Below, piece after piece: positions 8,885-17,129 of a stretch of 47,982 bases of DNA (the stretch's first letter is position 1; each line of letters starts with the position of its first letter). The notes under the pieces are model-generated. The model was not told the DNA's origin. It did not search any database and saw only the letters and a list, made by a program, of their open reading frames with translations. Source of the stretch: Bifidobacterium breve (GTDB lineage Bacteria > Actinomycetota > Actinomycetes > Nanopelagicales > Nanopelagicaceae); assembly GCA_945866305.1 (NCBI GenBank), contig CAMBGS010000004.1:1-47982 (forward strand). Reading direction: 5' to 3'. The position numbers were made by a program, and so were the translations under genes.

Positions 8885-10354
8885 ATGCCCCAGCTAGATT
8901 CTTTCCTGCGTGATCGGAGCCCCTTAGATGCAAATCAAATTCGTAGAATCCGTGAGTTAACTGCCGACTGGCAGCTCCTAGCTGATCTCTCTTTTGCCGA
9001 TTTGGTCTTATGGGTTCCCTTACGTAAGGACTTTAAGAGTTGGCCTACCGGATATGTAGCGGTCGCTCATATTCGACCAACAACTGCGGCTACAGTTTTT
9101 CCGCAAGATGTAATCGGGGATGAGATCGACTGGGGAGCAAGACCCCGAATCGATCAAGCGCTTTCAGGAGCAGAAATAATTCGGGACGCTCAACCTGAAA
9201 AGTTTGGTGAACTTTTAATCAAAGAGGAGACAATCCCGGTTATTTTTGAGGATCAAGTTATTGCGGTGATTTCACGCCACCGTAACGCAGAACTCATGCG
9301 CCAACCAAGTAGGTTAGAACTAAATTATCGGGAAGTCGCTCATAAGGTGTATCGCATGGTTGCTGAAGGTACTTTCCCATATACAGAGCACAGCGAACTA
9401 TTTGACTCTGCAGTACGTGTTGGAGATGGCCTGATCAGATTAGATATTAACGGAGTGATTACCTATGCAAGCCCAAACGCTAAATCTGCCTTTAATCGAA
9501 TGCGCTGGGCTGGTGAACTTGAGGGAAATGTTCTCGGAGATGTGGCGCGTAGCGTCTCACTTATCAAACCCGATGCACATGAAGAGGCTGTAGAAGTAAG
9601 TCTCAGTGGAAAATCTCTGCGTCGTGTTGAAATTGAAAACACTGGAGGAACAGTTGATTTGCTCGCTCTTCCTCTTTTAGCTGGGGGAGACCGCACCGGA
9701 GCAATAGTTTTGTTGCAGAATGTAACTGAATTACGTCGCCGAGAACGAGAATTGGTAACTAAAGATGCAACGATCCGTGAAATCCACCACCGAGTTAAAA
9801 ACAATTTACAAACAGTTTCTGCGCTACTTCGGCTGCAGTCGCGTCGTATAGAAGATCCGGCAGCAAGTGCTGCGTTGAATGAAGCGGTTCGCCGAATTGC
9901 ATCAATTGCCCTTGTGCACGAAACTCTTTCGAGCAGCACTGAAGCTTCGGTTGCTTTCGATGATGTCTTGGATCGGCTAGTCAATCACGCATTAGAGCTG
10001 AGCCCCAGAATGGGTGAATTGAAAATCTCGCGTAATGGTGAGATTGGATCTCTCGATCCGCGGATTGCGACCCCACTTTCCCTTATCGTTACTGAGTTAA
10101 TTCACAACGCGCTAGAACACGGATTAGCAGAATCTGGTGCTAATTTGAGTGTAGAAGTATCGCGATCAGAAGGATTTGTGCAGATAGTTATATTCGATGA
10201 TGGAGTTGGGTTGCCAGATGGATTTACGATCTTGGAATCTGCAAATCTTGGACTTCAGATTGTCCGCACTTTAACCGAGAACGAATTAAAAGGGACGATT
10301 AACTTAGTTCGTACAAATCGTGGGACTGAAGCGCAATTAAACTTTCCTGTATAA
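8885..10354 (+). CDS. pdtaS: PdtaS-like cytosolic sensor histidine kinase (HisKA_2 family)
   Basis: 489-residue soluble kinase. The N-terminal GAF-like domain (~1-150) is followed by a PAS domain (~170-285), a HisKA_2 dimerisation domain with EIHHRVKNNLQTVSALLRLQ (H301 is the expected phospho-histidine), and a HATPase domain (TELIHNALEHG, DDGVGLP, LGLQIV). In mycobacteria PdtaS signals to the antiterminator-type regulator PdtaR and lies beside whiB1. The same convergent pdtaS/whiB1 layout is seen here. The length is close to the mycobacterial 501 residues. PdtaR is not in the window. The gene closely follows the small protein at 8489 and is probably co-transcribed with it. Confidence 0.85.
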   Translation: MPQLDSFLRDRSPLDANQIRRIRELTADWQLLADLSFADLVLWVPLRKDFKSWPTGYVAVAHIRPTTAATVFPQDVIGDEIDWGARPRIDQALSGAEIIRDAQPEKFGELLIKEETIPVIFEDQVIAVISRHRNAELMRQPSRLELNYREVAHKVYRMVAEGTFPYTEHSELFDSAVRVGDGLIRLDINGVITYASPNAKSAFNRMRWAGELEGNVLGDVARSVSLIKPDAHEEAVEVSLSGKSLRRVEIENTGGTVDLLALPLLAGGDRTGAIVLLQNVTELRRRERELVTKDATIREIHHRVKNNLQTVSALLRLQSRRIEDPAASAALNEAVRRIASIALVHETLSSSTEASVAFDDVLDRLVNHALELSPRMGELKISRNGEIGSLDPRIATPLSLIVTELIHNALEHGLAESGANLSVEVSRSEGFVQIVIFDDGVGLPDGFTILESANLGLQIVRTLTENELKGTINLVRTNRGTEAQLNFPV

Positions 10355-10376
10355 GATTAAAATTTATTTCTAAAAT

Positions 10377-10646
10377 CTAAATTGAATTATTTTGTTCCAT
10401 CATTCGTGCACGATTACGTGCAGCACGACGCTTTAGTGCGCGGCGTTCATCTTCAGAGAGACCGCCCCAAACACCAGCATCTTGTCCGCTCTCCAGCGCC
10501 CAGGCCAGACAGGCATCCTTTACGATGCAACGATTACAAACTTTCTTAGCTTCTTCGATTTGAGTAAGAGCCGGCCCAGTGTTTCCGACCGGGAAGAAGA
10601 GTTCAGGATCTTCATCGCGGCAGGCTGATTGATGTCGCCAATCCAT
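10377..10646 (-). CDS. whiB1: WhiB1-type [4Fe-4S] transcription factor
   Basis: 89-residue Wbl protein. C9, C37, C40 and C46 would hold the iron-sulfur cluster, followed by the G-VWGG turn and a basic C-terminus (DERRALKRRAARNRAR). The first ~20 residues (MDWRHQSACRDEDPELFFPV) are nearly identical to M. tuberculosis WhiB1 as I remember it, including cysteine positions. WhiB1 is an essential NO-sensitive regulator that binds the primary sigma factor. The start at 10646 is fixed by a strong AAGGAG eight bases upstream; a longer in-frame extension to 10715 lacks such support. It is convergent with pdtaS. Confidence 0.93.
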   Translation of the reverse strand: MDWRHQSACRDEDPELFFPVGNTGPALTQIEEAKKVCNRCIVKDACLAWALESGQDAGVWGGLSEDERRALKRRAARNRARMMEQNNSI

Positions 10647-10790
10647 GAGTGAACTCCTTAAAAGAGGAAACGAGCGAAAAGTTAAACGAACGCAACTATG
10701 TGCGTAAGTAGACAATTCTCCCTGCTAACAAGGATTTAAACAAGGATGTAACGGTAAAGATTCCAAAGATTATGGGTGATTTGCGTCGCG

Positions 10791-10862
10791 TGCCCCCGAC
10801 AGGATTCGAACCTGTGCACCCGCCTCCGGAGGGCGGTGCTCTATCCCCTGAGCTACGGGGGC
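10791..10862 (-). tRNA. tRNA-Arg (anticodon CCG)
   Basis: On the minus strand the sequence folds as a complete cloverleaf. A 7-bp acceptor (GCCCCCG/CGGGGGC, discriminator A) is followed by a D-arm with AGCTCAGGGGATAGAGC, a five-pair anticodon stem (CCGCC/GGCGG) around loop CTCCGGA giving anticodon CCG, and a T-arm with ACAGG-TTCGAAT-CCTGT. It reads the arginine codon CGG. The 3' CCA is not encoded. It lies between whiB1 and msrA. Confidence 0.95.
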
Positions 10863-10930
10863 GCAGGTATAGGAGAAGGCTATCTAATCTTTCATTCTTG
10901 ACCGTGCGCAAAGCTTGAACTCCTGAAAGA

Positions 10931-11479
10931 ATGCGCGCTATGAGTACTTCTACTGCTTATTTTGCTACAGGTTGCTTCTGGGGTGCCGAGCGACGCTTCT
11001 GGAATTTAGCAGGAGTGGTTAATACGAGTGTTGGATATATGGGCGGTACCACTCAAAGCCCGAGTTACGAAGAAGTTTGCACAGGTCGCACCGGGCACGC
11101 AGAAATGGTGCAAGTTGATTTTGATTTAAATTTAATTTCATATCAGCGACTTTTGGAAGAGTTTTGGACGATGCACGATCCGACTTCTTTAAATGCCCAA
11201 GGCGGGGATATCGGTACGCAATATCGCAGCTCGATTTATACGACTAATACCGACCAGTTAGAGCAAGCGCTCGCCTCTCGCGAGATCTATCAGCATACCC
11301 TCTCTGAATCTGGAATTGGTGAAATTGTTACAGAAATTTTGGATGCTACAGGAGTTACTTATTATTTGGCTGAGGAATATCATCAAAAGTATTTAGCAAA
11401 GAACCCAAATGGATACGACTGCCATTCCAGCACCGGAGTGGCCTTTCCCCGAACCAGCTCAAAGTCGGTCGTGAAGTGA
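10931..11479 (+). CDS. msrA: Peptide methionine sulfoxide reductase MsrA
   Basis: Reduces the S-epimer of methionine sulfoxide in proteins and free methionine, using thioredoxin. The catalytic motif GCFWGAE is near the N-terminus (C15 from the first ATG). It is followed by the family signature blocks GYMGG, YEEVCTGRTGHAE, FWTMHDPT, Q..D.G.QYRS and EEYHQKYL. The 182 residues are typical. Two in-frame ATGs (10931 and 10940) are possible; either leaves the domain complete. The gene overlaps msrB by four bases (GTGA), so this is an msrA-msrB operon able to repair both sulfoxide epimers. Confidence 0.95.
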   Translation: MRAMSTSTAYFATGCFWGAERRFWNLAGVVNTSVGYMGGTTQSPSYEEVCTGRTGHAEMVQVDFDLNLISYQRLLEEFWTMHDPTSLNAQGGDIGTQYRSSIYTTNTDQLEQALASREIYQHTLSESGIGEIVTEILDATGVTYYLAEEYHQKYLAKNPNGYDCHSSTGVAFPRTSSKSVVK

Positions 11480-11880
11480 ATAAAAAAATTGAAATCAGTG
11501 AAGAAGAGTTAAAGGCGAAGCTAGATCCGCTTTCTTATGAAGTTCTGCGTAATGGTGCAACTGAACGTCCATTTACCGGTGAATACACTGATTCTGAAAC
11601 AGTCGGAATATATAGATGTAAAGCCTGCAACTCCGAACTCTTCCGGTCAGAGACCAAGTTTCACTCTGGATGCGGTTGGCCATCTTTTTATGCACCGACC
11701 GCAGCTGACGCGGTTACTTTAATTGAAGATCGATCACTGGCTCCGCGGGTACGTACAGAAGTTCGTTGTGCCAGTTGCGATTCGCACCTTGGGCATGTCT
11801 TTGAGGGCGAAGGCTATGACGTCCCAACCGATCAACGTTGGTGCATTAATTCAGTCTCGATGATCCTAGAAGCAAAGTAA
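11476..11880 (+). CDS. msrB: Peptide methionine sulfoxide reductase MsrB
   Basis: Reduces the R-epimer of protein methionine sulfoxide, complementing MsrA. Two CxxC zinc-binding pairs (CKAC and CASC) are present, with GCGWPSF, DSHLGHVF and the catalytic RWCINSVS near the C-terminus. It is 134 residues, a single-domain form. The GTG start overlaps the msrA stop as GTGA, the arrangement expected for coupled translation. No terminator hairpin is obvious in the ~165 bases downstream, which hold the repeats in front of the LacI-type gene. Confidence 0.95.
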   Translation: MNKKIEISEEELKAKLDPLSYEVLRNGATERPFTGEYTDSETVGIYRCKACNSELFRSETKFHSGCGWPSFYAPTAADAVTLIEDRSLAPRVRTEVRCASCDSHLGHVFEGEGYDVPTDQRWCINSVSMILEAK

Positions 11881-11950
11881 ATTCTTTTTCAACTTACTTA
11901 GTTTTCTAACCGCGCAAACCCTACATTCAAGCGCGCATAGGGAATCCACC

Positions 11951-12016
11951 TTGCAAGTTACAGGTCCAGTAGCGTACTTTTACAGTCTCTTGCAGGTTTT
12001 TTGCAGTCGCTTGCAG
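11951..12016 (+). repeat. Helically phased TTRCAG direct repeats upstream of the LacI-type gene
   Basis: Five copies of TTRCAG begin at 11958, 11980, 11990, 12001 and 12011, with steps of 22, 10, 11 and 10 bases. All lie on the same face of the helix. A related TTGCAA lies at 11951. The array ends 30 bases before the ATG of the LacI-family gene. Phasing at 10-11 bases suggests an array of protein-binding half-sites, probably an operator for auto-regulation or for a regulator bound in tandem. It is not a single LacI-type palindrome. Confidence 0.65.
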
Positions 12017-12046
12017 GTTCCATAGATCAGAGAAAGCGCGAACCCA

Positions 12047-13060
12047 ATGGCCGGAATAAAGGAAGTTGCGGAAGAAGCAGGGGTTTCTACTGCAACTGTT
12101 TCGCGCGCCTTGCGCGGCTTCCAACATGTCAATGATGAAACACGCGCCAAGATTATGGCTGCGGCAGAAAAGCTTAATTATCCAATCGCACCAGTGCAGA
12201 GCAAAGGTGCTTTAGGGCGAACAAATAGCATTGGAGTTGTTGCTCCATATATTTCACGTTGGTACTTTGCCCAAGTTATCAGCGGTGCCGAACAAGCTTT
12301 ACGTGAAGCTGGTTTTGATTTACTTCTTTATAACTTTAGCCAGATGAAGGGGCGCGAACGTCTCTTTCAACACCAACACTTAAAGGGTCGCGTTGATGCG
12401 CTTATTGTGATCAGTTTGCCACCGACTGAGGAAGAGTTTGATTCCATGCTCAACCTTGGTGTGCCAGTATCGCTGGTTGGTATGCACCACAGCAATTGTT
12501 CGAGTGTTGCAATTGACGATGTTGCAGCGTCCCGTACTGCCACTCAGCATCTAGTGAATCAAGGACATAAAAAGATTGGCTTAATGTCAGGGCGCCCCGA
12601 TGATCCATTTAATTTCAGCGTGCCTCACGATCGCCGTAAAGGATTTATGCAGGTGCTTGCCGAAAATGGTTTGGAATGGGATCCATCCCGCGAGGTGCAT
12701 GGTGACTTCACAATCAATACAGCATCGCGCGCAATGGATGATTTACTTGCTCGCCCAAATCGTCCTACTGCAATCTTCTGCGAGTCCGATGAAATGGCAT
12801 TTGGAGCAATGCAGGCTGCGCGACGCCACGGATTAAAAGTTCCAGATGACATTTCAATTATTGGATTTGATGGGCATGAAATGGCGGAGTATTCAGATCT
12901 CACAACTGTTGAGCAACCAGCACAATTAATGGGAGAGATGGCTGCATGGTCAATTATGGAGAGGCTGCGGAAACCGAGCGTTGCCCCCAAATCAATGATT
13001 CTGCCTACGACGCTTGTCGTACGTAACTCAACGCGTCGCCTTTCACCAAACGAGGCATAA
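12047..13060 (+). CDS. LacI-family transcriptional regulator
   Basis: 337-residue repressor-type regulator. The N-terminal helix-turn-helix (IKEVAEEAGVSTATVSRAL, residues ~4-22) and hinge are followed by a periplasmic-binding-protein-like effector domain (from NSIGVVAPYIS to TTLVVRNST). The ligand is not evident. The position just upstream of a C-S lyase gene, an oxidoreductase and cystathionine gamma-synthase makes these the likely targets. The phased TTRCAG array in its own upstream region may be its operator. LacI proteins usually sense sugars, so a link to sulfur amino acids would be unusual. That link is inference from position only. Confidence 0.88.
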   Translation: MAGIKEVAEEAGVSTATVSRALRGFQHVNDETRAKIMAAAEKLNYPIAPVQSKGALGRTNSIGVVAPYISRWYFAQVISGAEQALREAGFDLLLYNFSQMKGRERLFQHQHLKGRVDALIVISLPPTEEEFDSMLNLGVPVSLVGMHHSNCSSVAIDDVAASRTATQHLVNQGHKKIGLMSGRPDDPFNFSVPHDRRKGFMQVLAENGLEWDPSREVHGDFTINTASRAMDDLLARPNRPTAIFCESDEMAFGAMQAARRHGLKVPDDISIIGFDGHEMAEYSDLTTVEQPAQLMGEMAAWSIMERLRKPSVAPKSMILPTTLVVRNSTRRLSPNEA

Positions 13061-13064
13061 ATGG

Positions 13065-13070
13065 CATACT
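13065..13070 (+). promoter_or_regulatory. Putative -10 element (CATACT) for the PatB-like gene
   Basis: CATACT (four of six to consensus) ends seven bases before the ATG at 13078, and no Shine-Dalgarno is present. The spacing predicts a leaderless transcript starting at or next to the start codon, although the gene lies only 17 bases after the LacI stop. Confidence 0.35.
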
Positions 13071-13077
13071 CGCGCAT

Positions 13078-14244
13078 ATGAGCGAAGGTCAGATAAAGAT
13101 TCCATCGCTTGCTCTTCTGCAGACGCATCGAAGTGAAAAATGGCGGGCATTTCCACACGAAATTCTGCCACTGCCAGTTGCAGAGATGGATTTTCCAGTT
13201 GCTGAACCTATTCGCCAAATACTCAGCGAGATGGTTACAACATCAGATCTTGGATACCTCGGCTCGATTCCAGAATTGGGCCCTTCATTTGCTGGCTTTG
13301 CCAAGCGCAGATGGAGCTGGACCGTAAACCCTGATTATGTTCGAGTTGCAACCGACGTTGGAGTCGCTGTCGTAGAACTGCTTCGCGTCTTCACGAAGCC
13401 GGGGCAGAAAGTTTTATTCAGTTCTCCGGTTTATCAAAACTTCTATACCTGGATGCGTGAAACCCAAGTTGAGATGGTTGATGTGCCATTTAAAGTTGAT
13501 CCGTCATCTCCTGATGGAACTGGCTGGAGCCACGATTGGGAAGCAATTGAATCTGCTTACAAAAATGGAATCAAAGTACATATGCTTTGCAGCCCACATA
13601 ATCCATTAGGCAAGGTGTACACCCGCGAAGAATTACTTCGCATAACCGCGTTGGCAAATGAACATAATGTGGTTGTAATTTCAGATGAGATTCATGCTCC
13701 GCTTACCTTTAAGGAATCAATATTTATTCCCTTCCTATCTCTAGGCGAAGCTTCTGCCAAAGTTGGTGTGACAGTCACCGCCTCTAGCAAAGGCTGGAAT
13801 ACCGCTGGATTAAAGTGTGCAATTATTATTTCGCAGAGTGAAAAAATGCACGAAAAATTGAGTGCTCTTCCACCAGCTCTTCACTATCGGGCATCGCTGT
13901 TAGGCGCTTTTGCCACTGTTACCGCTTTTGAAAAATGTGATGACTGGCTAGATGAGGCCATTAAAATTTTAGATGAAAATAGAAATTTACTTGCAAATTT
14001 GATTTCATCACGAATTCCTGCGATTGGCTATGCACCTCCACATGCGTCCTATCTTGCATGGCTTGATATGAGTAAATTGGATTTAGGAGATGACCCAGGT
14101 AAAGCACTTACCGAGCGCGCAAAAGTTGCATTTAATTCTGGCCATATTTATGGCGCGCTGGGCAAAGATCATGTGCGATTGAACTTTGCTACTAGTCCTG
14201 CAATTATCACTGAAGCCATCGAACGCATCGCAAGAGCGCTTTAA
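13078..14244 (+). CDS. patB: PatB/MalY-type PLP-dependent C-S lyase (cystathionine beta-lyase)
   Basis: Fold-type I aminotransferase-like enzyme of 388 residues. It shows LPVAEMDF near the N-terminus, the substrate/PLP region CSPHNPLGKVY, the PLP-stacking SDEIHAPL and the Schiff-base lysine K238 in SSKGWNTAGLK. MalY/PatB proteins cleave cystathionine to homocysteine, pyruvate and ammonia. With cystathionine gamma-synthase two genes downstream, the pair would complete transsulfuration from cysteine to homocysteine. The next gene begins 16 bases after the stop. A general aminotransferase role cannot be excluded. Confidence 0.85.
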   Translation: MSEGQIKIPSLALLQTHRSEKWRAFPHEILPLPVAEMDFPVAEPIRQILSEMVTTSDLGYLGSIPELGPSFAGFAKRRWSWTVNPDYVRVATDVGVAVVELLRVFTKPGQKVLFSSPVYQNFYTWMRETQVEMVDVPFKVDPSSPDGTGWSHDWEAIESAYKNGIKVHMLCSPHNPLGKVYTREELLRITALANEHNVVVISDEIHAPLTFKESIFIPFLSLGEASAKVGVTVTASSKGWNTAGLKCAIIISQSEKMHEKLSALPPALHYRASLLGAFATVTAFEKCDDWLDEAIKILDENRNLLANLISSRIPAIGYAPPHASYLAWLDMSKLDLGDDPGKALTERAKVAFNSGHIYGALGKDHVRLNFATSPAIITEAIERIARAL

Positions 14245-14260
14245 GCATCAGGATTCGGCT

Positions 14261-15811
14261 ATGGCTCTGGATAAGAAGTATGACGCGATAGTTGTTGGTG
14301 GTGGTCACAACGGTTTGGTTGCCGCTTCCTATTTGGCTCGTGCTGGAAAGAAGGTCGTACTTTTAGAGGCTGAAAGCGAGCTCGGGGGAGCAACCACAAG
14401 TGTTCGCCCCTTTCCAGAATTTGATGCGCGTTTATCTCGTTATTCATATTTAGTTTCGCTCTTGCCTGATCAAATAGTTAGTGATCTTGGAATCAATTTC
14501 AAAACACTAGAGCGTTCGATCGCTTCATATACACCATATTCAAATAAAACCGCCGGATCAGAAGGCGGACTACTCATTTCGCAGAACTGGGATGAACGTA
14601 CTTCGCAAAACTTTAAGGACTTAACTGGGTCGGATGCAGAAGGCGCTGCTTGGCAAGAGTTCTATGCTGAAATTGCAGAACTTGCGAGAAGGATTGCACC
14701 TTCTATGTTGCAGCCATTGAAGAACGCTAAAACTTTAAATGAAGAAATAGGCTTGCCGCAGACTTGGAAATATTTGATGGAGCGGCCACTCGGAGAGGTC
14801 ATTCGAGAGCGCTTCAACAATGACTTGGTGCGCGGTGTTGCGCTAACAGATGGACTGATTGGAACATTTGTATCAGCCGATGATTTACAAGCGAACCGCT
14901 GTTTTCTCTATCACCTTATTGGAAATGGCACCGGGCAATGGCGCGTACCACAAGGTGGAATGGGTGCTCTAGTAACAGAGTTAAAGCGAGTTGCGGTAGC
15001 AGCCGGAGTTGAGATTTTGCTTAACTCTCGAGTAACCGAAATAGATAGTGATGCTGGTGGAGTTTCGGTAAAAACAATTCAAGGAGATAAATTCGCAGCT
15101 TGCGATTTGCTGTTTGCCGGCGCGCCTCAAACATTGGCGAAGATTCGTGGAGATTCAAAACCGCAATCTCTAGAAGGATCACAGATGAAGATCAACATGT
15201 TGTTATCTCGCTTACCAAGACTTAAATCTGGGATGGATCCACACCTAGCATTTGCTGGAACTTTTCACGTAAATGAGAGTTACTCCCAATTAGAATCGGC
15301 ATATCAAAGCGCTAGATCAGGAATTATTCCCGATGATTTGCCGCTTGAGCTGTACTGCCATACTTTGACCGATCCAACAATTCTCTCGCCAGAGTTAGTC
15401 GAGAGCGGATATCAAACGCTCACTCTCTTTGGACTACATACCCCTGCTGCGCTATTTGATAAATCACCAGATCAGATAAAGGCAGAAGTAAAGAGCGCCG
15501 CAATTGAGAGTTTAAATCAGTACCTACTGGATCCAATCGAGTCCGTTTTAGCAGTTTGCCAAGATGGCTCGCTTGCAATTGAAGCAAAATCTCCGCTAGA
15601 TCTGGAAAGTGATATCGGTCTACCGCGGGGCAATATTTTCCACCGTGACCTAGATTTCCCGTTTATCGATAATTCAGGTGCAAGTTTAATTTGGGGATCA
15701 GAGACGAGCGATCAACATATCCATTTGGCTGGTGCGGGGGCGCGGCGCGGCGGTGGGGTTAGCGGAATAGCTGGCCATAATGCGGCGATGGCAGTACTCG
15801 CTAACGATTAG
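14261..15811 (+). CDS. FAD/NAD(P)-dependent oxidoreductase of the phytoene-desaturase/PYROXD2 family
   Basis: 516 residues. The N-terminal dinucleotide-binding motif is VVGGGHNGLVAASYLARAGKKV followed by an acidic strand end. The C-terminal FAD closing segment is HLAGAGARRGGGVSGIAGHNAA. This pattern is typical of the PYROXD2/carotenoid-desaturase-like amine oxidase superfamily, whose substrates are mostly unknown. I start it at the ATG at 14261, which follows an AGGA; a longer reading frame from 14186 would overlap the upstream gene and lacks a ribosome site. No other carotenoid gene is nearby. Its place between patB and metB suggests a shared transcript, not a shared pathway. Confidence 0.8.
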   Translation: MALDKKYDAIVVGGGHNGLVAASYLARAGKKVVLLEAESELGGATTSVRPFPEFDARLSRYSYLVSLLPDQIVSDLGINFKTLERSIASYTPYSNKTAGSEGGLLISQNWDERTSQNFKDLTGSDAEGAAWQEFYAEIAELARRIAPSMLQPLKNAKTLNEEIGLPQTWKYLMERPLGEVIRERFNNDLVRGVALTDGLIGTFVSADDLQANRCFLYHLIGNGTGQWRVPQGGMGALVTELKRVAVAAGVEILLNSRVTEIDSDAGGVSVKTIQGDKFAACDLLFAGAPQTLAKIRGDSKPQSLEGSQMKINMLLSRLPRLKSGMDPHLAFAGTFHVNESYSQLESAYQSARSGIIPDDLPLELYCHTLTDPTILSPELVESGYQTLTLFGLHTPAALFDKSPDQIKAEVKSAAIESLNQYLLDPIESVLAVCQDGSLAIEAKSPLDLESDIGLPRGNIFHRDLDFPFIDNSGASLIWGSETSDQHIHLAGAGARRGGGVSGIAGHNAAMAVLAND

Positions 15812-15820
15812 GCTTAGTCC

Positions 15821-16945
15821 ATGAATTCCAAGGAGCCACAGCATCGTCCCGAAACAATAGCGATTACTGCTGGCCGCCCAGATGTCGGTGCAGATAGCGC
15901 ACTGAATCAACCAATCTCACTCAACTCAACTTTTGTGGCTGGCGGTGCAATTGGATATGGTCGATACGGAAATGAAACGTGGAGCGCACTTGAAGTTGCA
16001 ATTGCCGCACTTGAAGGAGGAAAGACGCTTTCTTATTCTTCTGGAATGGCAGCCATTAGCGCCGTGTTTTCTACTCTTCCGGTTGGAGCAAAAGTTGTTG
16101 CTTCGGATCAAGGCTATTCAGGAGTAATGACTCTGCTTGGAACTTTATCTGCGGCGAAGAAAGTCAGCGCGAAATTTGTTGCAATTGCGGACACCGCCGA
16201 AGTTATCGCTGCGCTAGATGGAGCTGATTTGCTCTGGATTGAATCACCTACAAACCCATCACTCGATGTGGCAGATTTACCAACGCTAATTAGGGAAGCA
16301 AAGTCGCGAAAAATTACCGTTGCGGTAGATAACACATTTGCTACAGCGCTAGTCCAGCAACCATTGGCCATGGGCGCAGATATTGTTATGAATTCTGTGA
16401 CCAAGTATTTGGCCGGACACAGTGATGTTGTCCTCGGTTCGCTATCTACAAACGATCCGGTTCACTTCAAGGCGCTAGAAGATGCTCGTAAATTCAATGG
16501 TTCGATCCCTGGTCCTTTTGAAGCTTGGCTGGCACTTCGCGGAATCAGAACTTTTCCGCTGCGTTTTCAGCGCGCCAGCGAAAATGCCCATGAAATTGCT
16601 AAGCGACTTAGCCAGCATCCACTTGTTACTCGCGTTCGTTACCCAGGCTTAGCAACTGATCCGCAACATGCCAAAGCGAAGGCATTCATGAAGGGTTTCG
16701 GCGCAATTGTCTCTTTTGAATACGCCGGCAGCGCAGCATCGACAGATAAAGTCTGCGAATCCTCCAAAATAGTTACTTACGCAACCAGTCTGGGTGGCGT
16801 TGAATCTCTTTGGGAACGCCGCCGTCGTTGGCCGATTGAAAGTGCCAGCGTTCCGGAAACGTTAATTCGACTTTCAGTTGGGTGCGAAAATGTCGATGAT
16901 CTTTGGGCAGATATAGATGCGGCGTTGCTCGCTGCTAAAAAGTGA
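15821..16945 (+). CDS. metB: Cystathionine gamma-synthase-type PLP enzyme
   Basis: Cys/Met-metabolism PLP enzyme (374 aa). It has YGRYGNETW, SSGMAA, the glycine-rich PLP phosphate region, ESPTNPSLDV, DNTFAT and the PLP lysine K195 in SVTKYLAGHSDV. Cystathionine gamma-synthase joins an activated homoserine ester and cysteine to form cystathionine. The neighbouring PatB would then release homocysteine. The family also contains cystathionine gamma-lyase and O-acetylhomoserine sulfhydrylase, and sequence alone does not fully separate them. The start lies nine bases after the preceding stop, so it is probably in one operon with it. Confidence 0.85.
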   Translation: MNSKEPQHRPETIAITAGRPDVGADSALNQPISLNSTFVAGGAIGYGRYGNETWSALEVAIAALEGGKTLSYSSGMAAISAVFSTLPVGAKVVASDQGYSGVMTLLGTLSAAKKVSAKFVAIADTAEVIAALDGADLLWIESPTNPSLDVADLPTLIREAKSRKITVAVDNTFATALVQQPLAMGADIVMNSVTKYLAGHSDVVLGSLSTNDPVHFKALEDARKFNGSIPGPFEAWLALRGIRTFPLRFQRASENAHEIAKRLSQHPLVTRVRYPGLATDPQHAKAKAFMKGFGAIVSFEYAGSAASTDKVCESSKIVTYATSLGGVESLWERRRRWPIESASVPETLIRLSVGCENVDDLWADIDAALLAAKK

Positions 16946-16964
16946 AAAGTTTTCTAAGAAGCGG

Positions 16965-16970
16965 TATTTT
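16965..16970 (+). promoter_or_regulatory. Putative -10 (TATTTT) in front of the 50-aa membrane protein
   Basis: TATTTT ends six bases before the ATG at 16977 and there is no Shine-Dalgarno, so the message would be leaderless. No convincing -35 is seen. Confidence 0.3.
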
Positions 16971-16976
16971 TATCCT

Positions 16977-17129
16977 ATGAAATTGCTTCGTCGCCTCCTT
17001 GCAGCGTTTGCCCTGCTTGCCGTGGCATTCCAGGCGGTAGGCAGTTTCCTTTCTTGGGCGCAGCGCCAAGATGATGCTCCAGCAGATGCTTGGATTGATG
17101 AAGATGAAGATGAATTTGAGGATGCCTAA
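16977..17129 (+). CDS. Small membrane protein with acidic C-terminus (50 aa)
   Basis: The peptide begins with basic residues (MKLLRR). It has one hydrophobic span (residues ~6-27) and ends in a short tail very rich in aspartate and glutamate (DAWIDEDEDEFEDA). This is a single-pass membrane peptide. I do not recognise a family. The next gene begins immediately after its stop codon (TAAATG), so the two form an operon and may act together in the membrane. A longer in-frame start at 16917 would run into metB and is rejected. Confidence 0.6.
   Translation: MKLLRRLLAAFALLAVAFQAVGSFLSWAQRQDDAPADAWIDEDEDEFEDA

Noticed and set aside
9463-9984. 173-residue open frame on the minus strand inside the pdtaS-like gene
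   Set aside because: It is antisense to conserved kinase domains, its translation is a Ser/Arg-rich low-quality sequence, and no ribosome site precedes it.
11951-12016. CRISPR array
   Set aside because: The repeat unit is six bases with 4-5 base gaps, far too short for a CRISPR repeat and spacer; it is better read as binding sites.
12625-13218. 197-residue open frame on the minus strand across the LacI-type gene end
   Set aside because: It overlaps two well-supported genes in antisense and its translation has no recognisable domain.
14261-15811. Carotenoid biosynthesis gene
   Set aside because: The superfamily match is real but no crtB, crtE or cyclase gene is nearby and the sequence fits the PYROXD2-like branch better.
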